From Balanoglossus misakiensis (Eukaryota > Hemichordata), in contig CM082596.2 in NCBI GenBank assembly GCA_040954595.2, positions 4,030,001 through 4,094,000 on the forward strand: a DNA stretch of 64,000 bases. Direction: 5' to 3'. The first letter of the stretch is position 1. The number at the start of each line of letters is the position of its first letter. Below the pieces are notes generated by a model. The model worked only from the letters and a program-made list of their open reading frames with translations. It did not search any database and was not told where the DNA came from. The translations under genes were made by a program, and so were the position numbers. Shown in pieces: positions 25,587 through 39,200 of the stretch.

Positions 25587-25864
25587 GGCAACTGACTGAC
25601 TGCAGTCTAGTTCTTCAGTGAGTTGCTACCTTTCCGAACATGACATGTTCTGTGGGTTAAATAAACAAAACAAAATTATAAAATCGCTGTAGTATTCAAA
25701 ATTCAATGAAAACGGGAATATTTTGAATGTCATTATGTTGGTTAATTAAACCAAGCCACATCTGCAATCTTCATTGCCTGGTTCTTGTAAGACAATGAAT
25801 GTTTTCTATCAAGATGCTCATAAAGTTTATCTCTAATAAACATCCTGGGGAAAGTGATCACCTT

Positions 25865-25948
25865 CGATCGTTGCTGCGGTTTCGTTGGGCTTCCCTCCCC
25901 GTCCAAAAATCGTCAAGGGGAGCTACGAAACTGCAGCAACTTCGATCG
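25865..25948. repeat. Foldback upstream of the zinc-finger gene
   Basis: cgatcgttgctgcggtttcg is mirrored by acgaaactgcagcaacttcg followed by atcg, with one or two mismatches, around about 35 bp. It lies about 280 bp upstream of the zinc-finger start codon. Confidence 0.7.
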
Positions 25949-26741
25949 GCAGTGGTTACGTCCATGATAAATGCAATCGCACAGTGTTGGTCGTTTCATT
26001 CTATTTTTAGATGAAAAAGCCAGTTTTTTCTTTCCTTTGTTAGAGCAATGCAGTCGAACTATACGGTCATGTTATATTCCCATTTTGTCAAACTCTGCTG
26101 CTGTACAAGGGAAAAGATATATATCGACAAACAGTATCAGGCAAGAGCTCTAAATGTTAAAGTGAATGGACGGACAAACATGATGTACAGACATACCTCG
26201 CGTGTGTACATTCGAGCAGGTTGGCCATCAAGTTCACCTAAAACGACGGGTGGCAATAAATGATGAAGCTGTCTTACCAGACTTGCCACTCAAACTTTAT
26301 GATAATCTTGCGAAGTCGTATTTTGAGCGAGCGATAGGCTGATATTGATGCTACTACACCAGGGTACGATGAACTGCTGAAGAACAAAAGCCGTTGGTGC
26401 AGAGGAACGAATTTACAAACAAGCAAACAAGCAGCCAAACCTTTCAAACAGCGCCCGCTAGCGCTATGAAGGCAATGTTTCGGATGTCGACTGGGCGTGA
26501 TTGTATTATGATACATTTAATTGTTTGATACAGATTTTGCCCACACCGATTTCCGACACCATTTGTCTATCTGCCATCAGTAGGCATAAGCCTACATGTA
26601 AATATGAAGTACCACTGAAAACTTTATTGAAAAGTTTAATCACGACGACTTCCATCATGTACCTATGTACAGTACTGGTAGGCCTACTTAATTGACTTTA
26701 TTGGCCAAATTTCGATTTGTCTGTTGTATGAACAACGAGAG

Positions 26742-26769
26742 TTGACACACACACACACACACACACACA
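26742..26769. repeat. (CA)n microsatellite
   Basis: About 14 CA units. Confidence 0.95.
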
Positions 26770-27165
26770 TACAATAGCTAAATAAGGGACTGACATCTTA
26801 ACGTTTTAGGTATGTTGATATTTACTTTCCATGTATGTAGTAAAAACAAATAAGAGCTCATCTCTGTGGTCTGCATGGTATTCGGTGACGTAGGAGGCTA
26901 GCCCAATCAAACTTTACCTAGAGTACAGCTCAGATCGTAACGCCCAAAGGTTTCTATTTCAATAGTAACTGCAAAGGAAGAGCGTGCTGATAGTCAACCA
27001 TGCAAACATGTTTCTACAGTCATCGTGGTTGCCAAGACAGATGGACACCACTTGGTGCTGACTGACCAATTTTCAAGTTTTTGAGCAGTCACCGCAGCAA
27101 AGCATGCACGTAACAAAAATCTTTAACGTGGTAATAAGATCTATTTTCAAATTACAAATTGTGCA

Positions 27166-27171
27166 TTTATT
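27166..27171 (-). terminator. Poly(A) signal of nuclease paralogue A
   Basis: AATAAA on the minus strand, 100 bp past the stop codon at 27271. Confidence 0.55.
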
Positions 27172-27270
27172 AATAAACATCTGCTAAAACTTTTCATGGA
27201 TGCAAGGGAAATCTTACAGTTGGACGTGATACTACATGTATAAGCTTTCCGACCTGGTACACCAATCACC

Positions 27271-30200
27271 TTAGCCCCTTGCCCTTTTAGCTGCTCTCTC
27301 ATTGACATTTGTACTGTCGACCGTAGTCATGATACCATCGCGTTTCGCCCCAGAAGTGTTGATGAGGTGCTTCAGCTTTGAAATACGACAACTTTCAGTC
27401 TTGGGAATCTTTTTCAAGTCAACTTGCTCTGTCGTATTGATGCAGTCATCTGGGAAAAGTTTTCCTGACGCCGAACCGTAAAGCCAACGTTGTATGTCCT
27501 TCATCGTCATGACTTCAATTCTGTTTGCACCATCTGGAATCGTTTCGGCATTGTTTCCCCGAAATGCCAGATACTTCCCGTTTGTTGGATCACACATTGC
27601 AGTCCAGAAATATTCCGGATTTTCGAGGCTGAAATGAAGAAGTTGAAATGAAATATTTTGCTTAATCCATTTATCTGCAGAATCATGTTCCCGTTTACAT
27701 TTCGTTCCACGACAAAATGGGATAACCTACTGAATAATTTGAGGGGTGCTCACTTTGTTCCCTTAACCTTGCGTGACGGTGAGTAGGGTGTGACACCGGT
27801 CAGGATGTAAACTGGTCCGTCGGTAGGCTGTCTCATGTACCAAACATAGTTAGCGAGGAGACATTCAATCTCTCTCCATGGCCCACTGTTGAAACTCCCC
27901 AGTTGTGGGGCGGCATTGACCAATAGGAAAGTGGCTCTCATCTTGTCCAGATCATGCTTGTTGATGTAGGATGGGTTTAAATGCCCCTTGTGCCATTTTC
28001 CCGTACCCTTGTTGGCATTATCATATTCAACACTAGCAGTCTGTTGTTCTGAAAATAAATTCGATTTGAAACCTTCATACATTCTGAGGAGTCGGAACAT
28101 TCAGAAAGAACGCGACTTTGCCATAAAAGGACCGAAGCACCTCGTACATAAGGATGAGCATTTGACAATGATTATATGAATTTCCAATGAATTGCTTCTA
28201 CGGCATCACATAATTGTTAAAAGGTAAAACCTACTCATGCAGTCCTCTTCTGTCAAGTTTACCCCACAGTCCTCTTCTTTGTTAGTAAGCGTCTTAACAC
28301 GTTCACTGCCTTGGATTAGTTTCACTGGACCAAGATCCCGGCACTCATTCGTTGTCTCATACAAAGGCTTGTCATTTGCCACGCAAAGACCTGGAAAACA
28401 GTGGAAAACCTGGTCTCTTGCAAATGTGGATCCCTTTGCCAACTGCATGGCCTATGATACACTGATATAGGATAAGCCGTTTAAAAATTAGTGTGAAACA
28501 GCTGTTAAACCATTTAGCATCCCTGAAATAACAGTAAATGGAGCTGCCTCTAGAGTTGTGTGTTTGGTTACAAACTGTGTACATGTGCGTAACAAACCTG
28601 GGCCCAAAGTCAAAAATGTCTGGACACAACATAAATGAAATATGATAAGGCTCTTAAAGTTGCGCTTTCATGTGCAACGTTACTGGAACATAATCGTTGC
28701 CATGTCAATTTACGTTATCCTACCTATTTCAAACCGTTTCCACAGCGTAGCTTCATTGCTCACGTCGCCGCCTTTACCGCGTTTATATCCCGTGCTTGTC
28801 GACGACGGAGTAGTCGCAGTATATGCGGAATATTCTGCCATCCTGCAATGTGAAATTTCCGACAGCAAGAGTTCATTACACAAATATATTTGCTTTGGGT
28901 GTCGGCGGTTTCAGGGATGAACACAACAACTGAAATGGCGGAATACTTCCAAGGCTCTGTTCCCCGGTACCTGTGCATAGGGCTTTGATTGGCTTACCTG
29001 AGCTCGGTGTTGTACAGAGTAGCAAAGCAATATTCAGGAGGGCTGCCCAGTCTACAGGGATGACAGATTTTGACCCTTTTGCCAACGTTTGTTGTCGATG
29101 GTGGCCATTTACCATCCGCAAAGAATTGTTCGCAGCCAGTGGGATCTTTTGATTCCTCGAACACGGCCCTACGTCGACGCTTGTTTGTTTTCTCCTCTAA
29201 AACAGTGATGCACACAAACACACACAACAAACAACAACAAAACAGGTAAGACCTGAGTCGCGAAGCACCAGATCACTCGTCGCTTATGTTCTACCAACAC
29301 GAGCGCATTTTGCAATGGTGAAGCGACAAGGTCTGGGAATCGAGACTGGATCTATACATTTCTTTGAATCTGACTTTACTTCTTCGCATTTGTGAAGGGA
29401 TGCTGTTTAAAAGAACTTGTGCAACCATAGACCCTTTTTTTGTGAGAACTTTTAACGACATTATCATTGTAATTTTTATCATTTTCATAAATCCAATTCA
29501 TTTCAATATCTACGCTGCGTTTTTTATCTGTCGGGTATAAGAAACATGCAGGAAAACTTGGTCATTTTTTTGTCGTGGTTCACTTGGGCAAGTCTGAATA
29601 CGGAGTGCTCATCAGGAGAGAGAAAGATAAACTCGCTAAAACCGTGTCTTTCCGTCCGCATGACCAACCAAGGAGCGAAAAAGTCGTTATTTGGGCCGTA
29701 ATAAAACGTTTTTGTCGTCGAGGAGTGAATAAAGAACGGTCAGATCGTTGCGGTGCAAACTCTTATTTGCACCGCAGCGGTGCGAACTCTTATTTGCACC
29801 GCTGCGGTGCAAATAAGAATTTGCACCGCTGCGGTGCAAATAAGATCATGGTAGTTATGCTGCAATATAGTGCGGTAAATTTTCGACTTTTGCCTGTACA
29901 AATCCTGGTGGCGAAGGGTTCAGGAAGGCTAGGTTTTTACCTGAAGGAGTCAACTGATGTTGGTTCGAGACCATTTTTTTCCATTTCTTTTTTTTGTGAG
30001 AACTTTTAACGACATTATCATTGTAATTTTTATCATTTTCATAAATCCAATTCATTTCAATATCTACGCTGCGTTTTTTATCTGTCGGGTATAAGAAACA
30101 TGCAGGAAAACTTGGTCATTTTTTTTGTCGCGGTTCACTTGGGCAAGTCTGAATACGGAGTGCTCATCAGGAGAGAGAAAGATAAACTCGCTAAAATCGT

Positions 30201-33200
30201 GTCTTTCCGTACTCATGACCAACCAAGGAGCGAAAAAGTCGTTATTTGGGCCGTAATAAAACGTTTTTGTCGTCGAGGAGTGAATAAAGAACGGTCAGAT
30301 CGTTGCGGTGCAAACTCTTATTTGCACCGCAGCGGTGCGAACTCTTATTTGCACCGCTGCGGTGCAAATAAGAATTGGCACCGCTGCGGTGCAAATAAGA
30401 TCATGGTAGTTATGCTGCAATATAGTGCGGTAAATTTTCGACTTTTGCCTGTACAAATCCTGGTGGCGAAGGGTTCAGGAAGGCTAGGTTTTTTACCTGA
30501 AGGAGTCAACTGATGTTGGTTCGAGACCATTTTTTTCCATTTCTTTTTTTTGTGAGAACTTTTAACGACATTATCATTGTAATTTTTATCATTTTCATAA
30601 ATCCAATTCATTTCAATATCTACGCTGCGTTTTTTATCTGTCGGGTATAAGAAACATGCAGAAAAACTTGGTCATTTTTTTTGTCGTGGTTCACTTGGGC
30701 AAGTCTGAATACGGAGTGTTCATCAGGGGAGAGAAAGATAAACTCGCTAAAACCGTGTTTTTCCGTACTCATGACAAACCAAGGAGCGAAAAAGTCGTTA
30801 TTTGGGCCGTAATAAAAAGTTTTTGTCGTCGAGGAGTGAATAAAGAACGGTCAGATCGTTGCGGTGCAAACTCTTATTTGCACCGCAGCGGTGCGAACTC
30901 TTATTTGCACCGCTGCGGTGCAAATAAGAATTGGCACCGCTGCGGTGCAAATAAGATCATAGTAGTTATGCTGCAATATAGTGCGGTAAATTTCCGACTT
31001 TTGCCTGTACAAATCCTGGTGGCGAAGGGTTCAGGAAGGCTAGGTTTTTACCTGAAGGAGTCAACTGATGTTGGTTCGAGACCATTTTTTTCCATTTATT
31101 TTTTTTGTGAGAACTTTTAACGACATTATCATTGTAATTTTTATCATTTTCATAAATCCAATTCATTTCAATATCTACGCTGCGTTTTTTATCTGTCGGG
31201 TATAAGAAACATGCAGGAAAACTTGGTCATTTTTTTTGTCGCGGTTCACTTGGGCAAGTCTGAATACGGAGTGCTCATCAGGAGAGAGAAAGATAAACTC
31301 GCTAAAATCGTGTCTTTCCGTACTCATGACCAACCAAGGAGCGAAAAAGTCGTTATTTGGGCCGTAATAAAACGTTTTTGTCGTCGAGGAGTGAATAAAG
31401 AACGGTCAGGTCGTTGCGGTGCAAACTCTTATTTGCACCGCAGCGGTGCGAACTCTTATTTGCACCGCTGCGGTGCAAATAAGAATTGGCACCGCTGCGG
31501 TGCAAATAAGATCATAGTAGTTATGCTGCAATATAGTGCGGTAAATTTCCGACTTTTGCCTGTACAAATCCTGGTGGCGAAGGGTTCAGGAAGGCTAGGT
31601 TTTTACCTGAAGGAGTCAACTGATGTTGGTTCGAGACCATTTTTTTCCATTTATTTTTTTTGTGAGAACTTTTAACGACATTATCATTGTAATTTTTATC
31701 ATTTTCATGAATCCAATTCATTTCAATATCTACGCTGCGTTTTTTATCTGTCGGGTATAAGAAACATGCAGGAAAACTTGGTCATTTTTTTTGTCGCGGT
31801 TCACTTGGGCAAGTCTGAATACGGAGTGCTCATCAGGAGAGAGAAAGATAAACTCGCTAAAATCGTGTCTTTCCGTACTCATGACCAACCAAGGAGCGAA
31901 AAAGTCGTTATTTGGGCCGTAATAAAACGTTTTTGTCGTCGAGGAGTGAATAAAGAACGGTCAGGTCGTTGCGGTGCAAACTCTTATTTGCACCGCAGCG
32001 GTGCGAACTCTTATTTGCACCGCTGCGGTGCAAATAAGAATTGGCACCGCTGCGGTGCAAATAAGATCATGGTAGTTATGCTGCAATATAGTGCGGTAAA
32101 TTTTCGACTTTTGCCTGTACAAATCCTGGTGGCGAAGGGTTCAGGAAGGCTAGGTTTTTACCTGAAGGAGTCAACTGATGTTGGTTCGAGACCATTTTTT
32201 TTCCATTTCTTTTTTTTGTGAGAACTTTTAACGACATTATCATTGTAATTTTTATCATTTTCATAAATCCAATTCATTTCAATATCTACGCTGCGTTTTT
32301 TATCTGTCGGGTATAAGAAACATGCAGGAAAACTTGGTCATTTTTTTTGTCGCGGTTCACTTGGGTAAGTCTGAATACGGAGTGCTCATCAGGAGAGAGA
32401 AAGATAAACTCGCTAAAACCGTGTCTTTCCGTCCGCATGACCAACCAAGGAGCGAAAAAGTCGTTATTTGGGCCGTAATAAAACGTTTTTGTCGTCGAGG
32501 AGTGAATAAAGAACGGTCAGATCGTTGCGGTGCAAACTCTTATTTGCACCGCAGCGGTGCGAACTCTTATTTGCACCGCTGCGGTGCAAATAAGAATTGG
32601 CACCGCTGCGGTGCAAATAAGATCATGGTAGTTATGCTGCAATATAGTGCGGTAAATTTTCGACTTTTGCCTGTACAAATCCTGGTGGCGAAGGGTTCAG
32701 GAAGGCTAGGTTTTTACCTGAAGGAGTCAACTGATGTTGGTTCGAGACCATTTTTTTTTCCATTTATTTTTTTTGTGAGAACTTTTAACGACATTATCAT
32801 TGTAATTTTTATCATTTTCATAAATCCAATTCATTTCAATATCTACGCTGCGTTTTTTATCTGTCGGGTATAAGAAACATGCAGGAAAACTTGGTCATTT
32901 TTTTTGTCGCGGTTCACTTGGGCAAGTCTGAATACGGAGTGCTCATCAGGAGAGAGAAAGATAAACTCGCTAAAATCGTGTCTTTCCGTACTCATGACCA
33001 ACCAAGGAGCGAAAAAGTCGTTATTTGGGCCGTAATAAAACGTTTTTGTCGTCGAGGAGTGAATAAAGAACGGTCAGATCGTTGCGGTGCAAACTCTTAT
33101 TTGCACCGCAGCGGTGCGAACTCTTATTTGCACCGCTGCGGTGCAAATAAGATCATGGTAGTTATGCTGCAATATAGTGCGGTAAATTTTCGACTTTTGC

Positions 33201-36200
33201 CTGTACAAATCCTGGTGGCGAAGGGTTCAGGAAGGCTAGGTTTTTACCTGAAGGAGTCAACTGATGTTGGTTCGAGACCATTTTTTTCCATTTCTTTTTT
33301 TTGTGAGAACTTTTAACGACATTATCATTGTAATTTTTATCATTTTCATAAATCCAATTCATTTCAATATCTACGCTGCGTTTTTTATCTGTCGGGTATA
33401 AGAAACATGCAGAAAAACTTGGTCATTTTTTTTGTCGTGGTTCACTTGGGCAAGTCTGAATACGGAGTGTTCATCAGGGGAGAGAAAGATAAACTCGCTA
33501 AAACCGTGTTTTTCCGTACTCATGACAAACCAAGGAGCGAAAAAGTCGTTATTTGGGCCGTAATAAAAAGTTTTTGTCGTCGAGGAGTGAATAAAGAACG
33601 GTCAGATCGTTGCGGTGCAAACTCTTATTTGCACCGCAGCGGTGCGAACTCTTATTTGCACCGCTGCGGTGCAAATAAGAATTGGCACCGCTGCGGTGCA
33701 AATAAGATCATGGTAGTTATGCTGCAATATAGTGCGGTAAATTTTCGACTTTTGCCTGTACAAATCCTGGTGGCGAAGGGTTCAGGAAGGCTAGGTTTTT
33801 ACCTGAAGGAGTCAACTGATGTTGGTTCGAGACCATTTTTTTCCATTTCTTTTTTTTGTGAGAACTTTTAACGACATTATCATTGTAATTTTTATCATTT
33901 TCATAAATCCAATTCATTTCAATATCTACGCTGCGTTTTTTATCTGTCGGGTATAAGAAACATGCAGGAAAACTTGGTCATTTTTTTTGTCGCGGTTCAC
34001 TTGGGCAAGTCTGAATACGGAGTGCTCATCAGGAGAGAGAAAGATAAACTCGCTAAAATCGTGTCTTTCCGTACTCATGACCAACCAAGGAGCGAAAAAG
34101 TCGTTATTTGGGCCGTAATAAAACGTTTTTGTCGTCGAGGAGTGAATAAAGAACGGTCAGATCGTTGCGGTGCAAACTCTTATTTGCACCGCAGCGGTGC
34201 GAACTCTTATTTGCACCGCTGCGGTGCAAATAAGAATTGGCACCGCTGCGGTGCAAATAAGATCATGGTAGTTATGCTGCAATATAGTGCGGTAAATTTT
34301 CGACTTTTGCCTGTACAAATCCTGGTGGCGAATGGTTCAGGAAGGCTAGGTTTTTACCTGAAGGAGTCAACTGATGTTGGTTCGAGACCATTTTTTTTCC
34401 ATTTCTTTTTTTTGTGAGAACTTTTAACGACATTATCATTGTAATTTTTATCATTTTCATAAATCCAATTCATTTCAATATCTACTCTGCGTTTTTTATC
34501 TGTCGGGTATAAGAAACATGCAGGAAAACTTGGTCATTTTTTTTGTCGCGGTTCACTTGGGCAAGTCTGAATACGGAGTGCTCATCAGGAGAGAGAAAGA
34601 TAAACTCGCTAAAATCGTGTCTTTCCGTACTCATGACCAACCAAGGAGCGAAAAAGTCGTTATTTGGGCCGTAATAAAACGTTTTTGTCGTCGAGGAGTG
34701 AATAAAGAACGGTCAGATCGTTGCGGTGCAAACTCTTATTTGCACCGCAGCGGTGCGAACTCTTATTTGCACCGCTGCGGTGCAAATAAGAATTGGCACC
34801 GCTGCGGTGCAAATAAGATCATGGTAGTTATGCTGCAATATAGTGCGGTAAATTTTCGACTTTTGCCTGTACAAATCCTGGTGGCGAAGGGTTCAGGAAG
34901 GCTAGGTTTTTACCTGAAGGAGTCAACTGATGTTGGTTCGAGACCATTTTTTTCCATTTATTTTTTTTGTGAGAACTTTTAACGACATTATCATTGTAAT
35001 TTTTATCATTTTCATAAATCCAATTCATTTCAATATCTACGCTGCGTTTTTTATCTGTCGGGTATAAGAAACATGCAGGAAAACTTGGTCATTTTTTTTG
35101 TCGCGGTTCACTTGGGCAAGTCTGAATACGGAGTGCTCATCAGGAGAGAGAAAGATAAACTCGCTAAAATCGTGTCTTTCCGTACTCATGACCAACCAAG
35201 GAGCGAAAAAGTCGTTATTTGGGCCGTAATAAAACGTTTTTGTCGTCGAGGAGTGAATAAAGAACGGTCAGATCGTTGCGGTGCAAACTCTTATTTGCAC
35301 CGCAGCGGTGCGAACTCTTATTTGCACCGCTGCGGTGCAAATAAGAATTGGCACCGCTGCGGTGCAAATAAGATCATGGTAGTTATGCTGCAATATAGTG
35401 CGGTAAATTTTCGACTTTTGCCTGTACAAATCCTGGTGGCGAATGGTTCAGGAAGGCTAGGTTTTTACCTGAAGGAGTCAACTGATGTTGGTTCGAGACC
35501 ATTTTTTTTCCATTTCTTTTTTTTGTGAGAACTTTTAACGACATTATCATTGTAATTTTTATCATTTTCATAAATCCAATTCATTTCAATATCTACTCTG
35601 CGTTTTTTATCTGTCGGGTATAAGAAACATGCAGGAAAACTTGGTCATTTTTTTTGTCGCGGTTCACTTGGGCAAGTCTGAATACGGAGTGCTCATCAGG
35701 AGAGAGAAAGATAAACTCGCTAAAATCGTGTCTTTCCGTACTCATGACCAACCAAGGAGCGAAAAAGTCGTTATTTGGGCCGTAATAAAACGTTTTTGTC
35801 GTCGAGGAGTGAATAAAGAACGGTCAGATCGTTGCGGTGCAAACTCTTATTTGCACCGCAGCGGTGCGAACTCTTATTTGCACCGCTGCGGTGCAAATAA
35901 GAATTGGCACCGCTGCGGTGCAAATAAGATCATGGTAGTTATGCTGCAATATAGTGCGGTAAATTTTCGACTTTTGCCTGTACAAATCCTGGTGGCGAAG
36001 GGTTCAGGAAGGCTAGGTTTTTACCTGAAGGAGTCAACTGATGTTGGTTCGAGACCATTTTTTTCCATTTATTTTTTTTGTGAGAACTTTTAACGACATT
36101 ATCATTGTAATTTTTATCATTTTCATAAATCCAATTCATTTCAATATCTACGCTGCGTTTTTTATCTGTCGGGTATAAGAAACATGCAGGAAAACTTGGT

Positions 36201-39200
36201 CATTTTTTTTGTCGCGGTTCACTTGGGCAAGTCTGAATACGGAGTGCTCATCAGGAGAGAGAAAGATAAACTCGCTAAAATCGTGTCTTTCCGTACTCAT
36301 GACCAACCAAGGAGCGAAAAAGTCGTTATTTGGGCCGTAATAAAACGTTTTTGTCGTCGAGGAGTGAATAAAGAACGGTCAGATCGTTGCGGTGCAAACT
36401 CTTATTTGCACCGCAGCGGTGCGAACTCTTATTTGCACCGCTGCGGTGCAAATAAGAATTGGCACCGCTGCGGTGCAAATAAGATCATGGTAGTTATGCT
36501 GCAATATAGTGCGGTAAATTTTCGACTTTTGCCTGTACAAATCCTGGTGGCGAATGGTTCAGGAAGGCTAGGTTTTTACCTGAAGGAGTCAACTGATGTT
36601 GGTTCGAGACCATTTTTTTTCCATTTCTTTTTTTTGTGAGAACTTTTAACGACATTATCATTGTAATTTTTATCATTTTCATAAATCCAATTCATTTCAA
36701 TATCTACTCTGCGTTTTTTATCTGTCGGGTATAAGAAACATGCAGGAAAACTTGGTCATTTTTTTTGTCGCGGTTCACTTGGGCAAGTCTGAATACGGAG
36801 TGCTCATCAGGAGAGAGAAAGATAAACTCGCTAAAATCGTGTCTTTCCGTACTCATGACCAACCAAGGAGCGAAAAAGTCGTTATTTGGGCCGTAATAAA
36901 ACGTTTTTGTCGTCGAGGAGTGAATAAAGAACGGTCAGATCGTTGCGGTGCAAACTCTTATTTGCACCGCAGCGGTGCGAACTCTTATTTGCACCGCTGC
37001 GGTGCAAATAAGAATTGGCACCGCTGCGGTGCAAATAAGATCATGGTAGTTATGCTGCAATATAGTGCGGTAAATTTTCGACTTTTGCCTGTACAAATCC
37101 TGGTGGCGAATGGTTCAGGAAGGCTAGGTTTTTACCTGAAGGAGTCAACTGATGTTGGTTCGAGACCATTTTTTTTCCATTTCTTTTTTTTGTGAGAACT
37201 TTTAACGACATTATCATTGTAATTTTTATCATTTTCATAAATCCAATTCATTTCAATATCTACTCTGCGTTTTTTATCTGTCGGGTATAAGAAACATGCA
37301 GGAAAACTTGGTCATTTTTTTTGTCGCGGTTCACTTGGGCAAGTCTGAATACGGGAGTGCTCAGCAGAGAGAAAGATAAACTCGCTAAAACCGTGTCTTT
37401 CCGACCGCATGACCAACCAAGGAGCGAAAAAGTCGTTATTTAGGCCGTAATAAAACGTTTTTGTCGCCGAGGAGTGAATAAAGAACGGTCAGATCCGCTA
37501 CCAGTACATGTATACACATTTGTCCTCTTGGCGAAAAGGTTGAAGGGCCCAATGTTGGAGAGGCCTCGTCAGCCCGTGCAATTTCTGCCGCCAAAATACC
37601 CAGGTCAGTAAAAATTAGTGCTCGTACTTTCTGATGAAGATTCCGTGTTCGGTTCTTGATATTCGTTCCAAAAAAGTGTATTGATGATGTTGCTCTGGCA
37701 GAAACGATAGCTTATATTATCTTTCTTTTCTTCATCAAGGTCATCAAAATCTGTGACAAAGATTGAAAAATTTCACAGAAAAGGGTCATTAATCGTTCAA
37801 TGTCGCAATCATCGCTACATAATACATGACTTGTTGATGTACAGAAAACTAAGTATAAGCTTATTTGGGGAAACAATATGGAGAAGGTCAAGAAATTGTA
37901 CTCGGTACACAAAAACAAAAACTACTGAAAAAAAGGCCAAAGATACAGATATTGGCCATTCAAACAAAATAAACTGAAACTAGAATGACAGATAGTGTTC
38001 ATACTTACAAAACAATCGAGAAATTGGTTCCAGCGCAATGTCATCTTCGTTCAAGGAGTCGGAACATTTGTTTGGTGGAGACACTTCAATAACCAAACAT
38101 TTCAAATTCTGGAAATCGTCTGGCTGACATTTTACACCACGGGCCGTTTGTTTGAGAGTTTCAATGGTCCTGTGTTGGGAGTATCTAGTTCCTGTATGTT
38201 GATGACATTATATGAACCTAAGACAAACTTACAGCTATAACTACCACACAGGGGATGGCAATTTCAAAGTGCAACGTATGAGGGACTCAAACCTTCTGAC
38301 TGGCACATACGCAAATGCATGCAACGACATCAACATTTCATCTGCTGTTTACTGCACTGGTCTGATTCTCTGTTGGGCCGAAAACAGTGCCACCATTGGA
38401 TTGTTAATCGAAAACGGGCACCCTGCGAGACTTCAAAGTATGAAAATGTCAAATATGAATATTTCTACGTTCGTTTACGTGTAGTTTCGTTGTGCCACAT
38501 TCTTTGAAAATTCCAGGATCAAAATGGATCACGGGTATGGATATCGTACAGCAAATTATGTATCCTTATTACGTTAAACTCGATGACGTACCTGGCACTT
38601 CGCACGCCTGCAGCTTGTACGTGTTGTCCTCTTGTCGACTGTAGATGTTATATTTACACTCTGCCAGAGGACACCAATCGATGCACATGGAAATTTCAGC
38701 ATCACCATAATGGCCCCTACCGTTAGACATGTAATCTTTTCTTTTCGTAACACTCTGGACAATGAATGATTCTGGACGACCAAAGCCGGGCCTGGCTCTC
38801 TTCCCGCCAGCTCTACCGGCGTCATCTGTCTTCACGTTGAACCTATACTGTCTCTCTCCCCTGACGTTTCTGAAATGAAACGGGTGGCATAAACTGTAGT
38901 AGAAAGAGTGTGCATTGGGTTTCACAGCTAACATTCCTTCCACGCGAAGAAACCACACGTTCTCTTCCTCAGTGAACGATTCTTAGTGGACAAGTCGACA
39001 CACACGAACAAAAATTGGCTTATTGAAGTGAGCCGAACATACCCGTGAATCCATAACTTTCCGATCAATATAGCAATATAATTTCCGCCGCCATCCGCAC
39101 CATCGTCAAGCTCCATGTTGTAAAAATTAAACGGAGTCTCGCCTATGTCTTCGAACACCCGGATGTCATGCTGTTTCATGACCTCGTATGGTCCTACTGA

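Larger units (their letters stand above)
25587..27270. other. Spacer between the zinc-finger gene and nuclease paralogue A
   Basis: No coding exon supported. It contains the foldback at 25865-25948, a (CA)n microsatellite at about 26742-26769, and tttatt at 27166-27171, an AATAAA signal about 100 bp past the stop of the nuclease gene. Confidence 0.5.
29435..37495. repeat. Tandem array of about 14.5 units of about 555 bp inside an intron
   Basis: A marker in each unit (atgcaggaaaacttggtc or close variant) recurs at 29546, 30100, 30656, 31211, 31766, 32322, 32879, 33407, 33962, 34518, 35073, 35629, 36184, 36740 and 37295. Spacing is 554-557 bp except one 528-bp unit (32879-33406) lacking one internal sub-repeat. 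Inner units are nearly identical; the last, truncated unit is visibly more diverged, as at satellite edges. Each unit has a cluster of GCACCGC-GCGGTGC palindromes. The array lies wholly within the intron between exons 8 and 9 of paralogue A. Confidence 0.97.

Noticed and set aside
24630-25595. Long plus-strand frames opposite the zinc-finger gene
   Set aside because: They are antisense shadows of a GC-rich coding exon; the minus frame has nine clear C2H2 fingers.
29909-29980. True tRNA gene in the array unit
   Set aside because: The T-loop and B box fit, but acceptor and anticodon stems do not pair, so it was kept only as a Pol III-like motif.
29751-37040. CRISPR-like regular short repeats in the array
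   Set aside because: The GCACCGC palindromes are regularly spaced, but the spacers are nearly identical, there are no cas genes, and the DNA is animal.
29546-37195. An open frame of about 150 codons (MQENLVIFF...) on the plus strand in nearly every array unit
   Set aside because: It runs straight through the palindromic sub-repeats, has no recognisable domain, and differs among units by both silent and replacement changes. It is open because the units are near-identical copies. Ribosome profiling or a dN/dS test on the units would settle it.
29435-37495. Array as a pure assembly artefact
   Set aside because: Units carry distinct ordered variants and a diverged truncated edge unit, which argue for a real array, though the exact copy number may be wrong.
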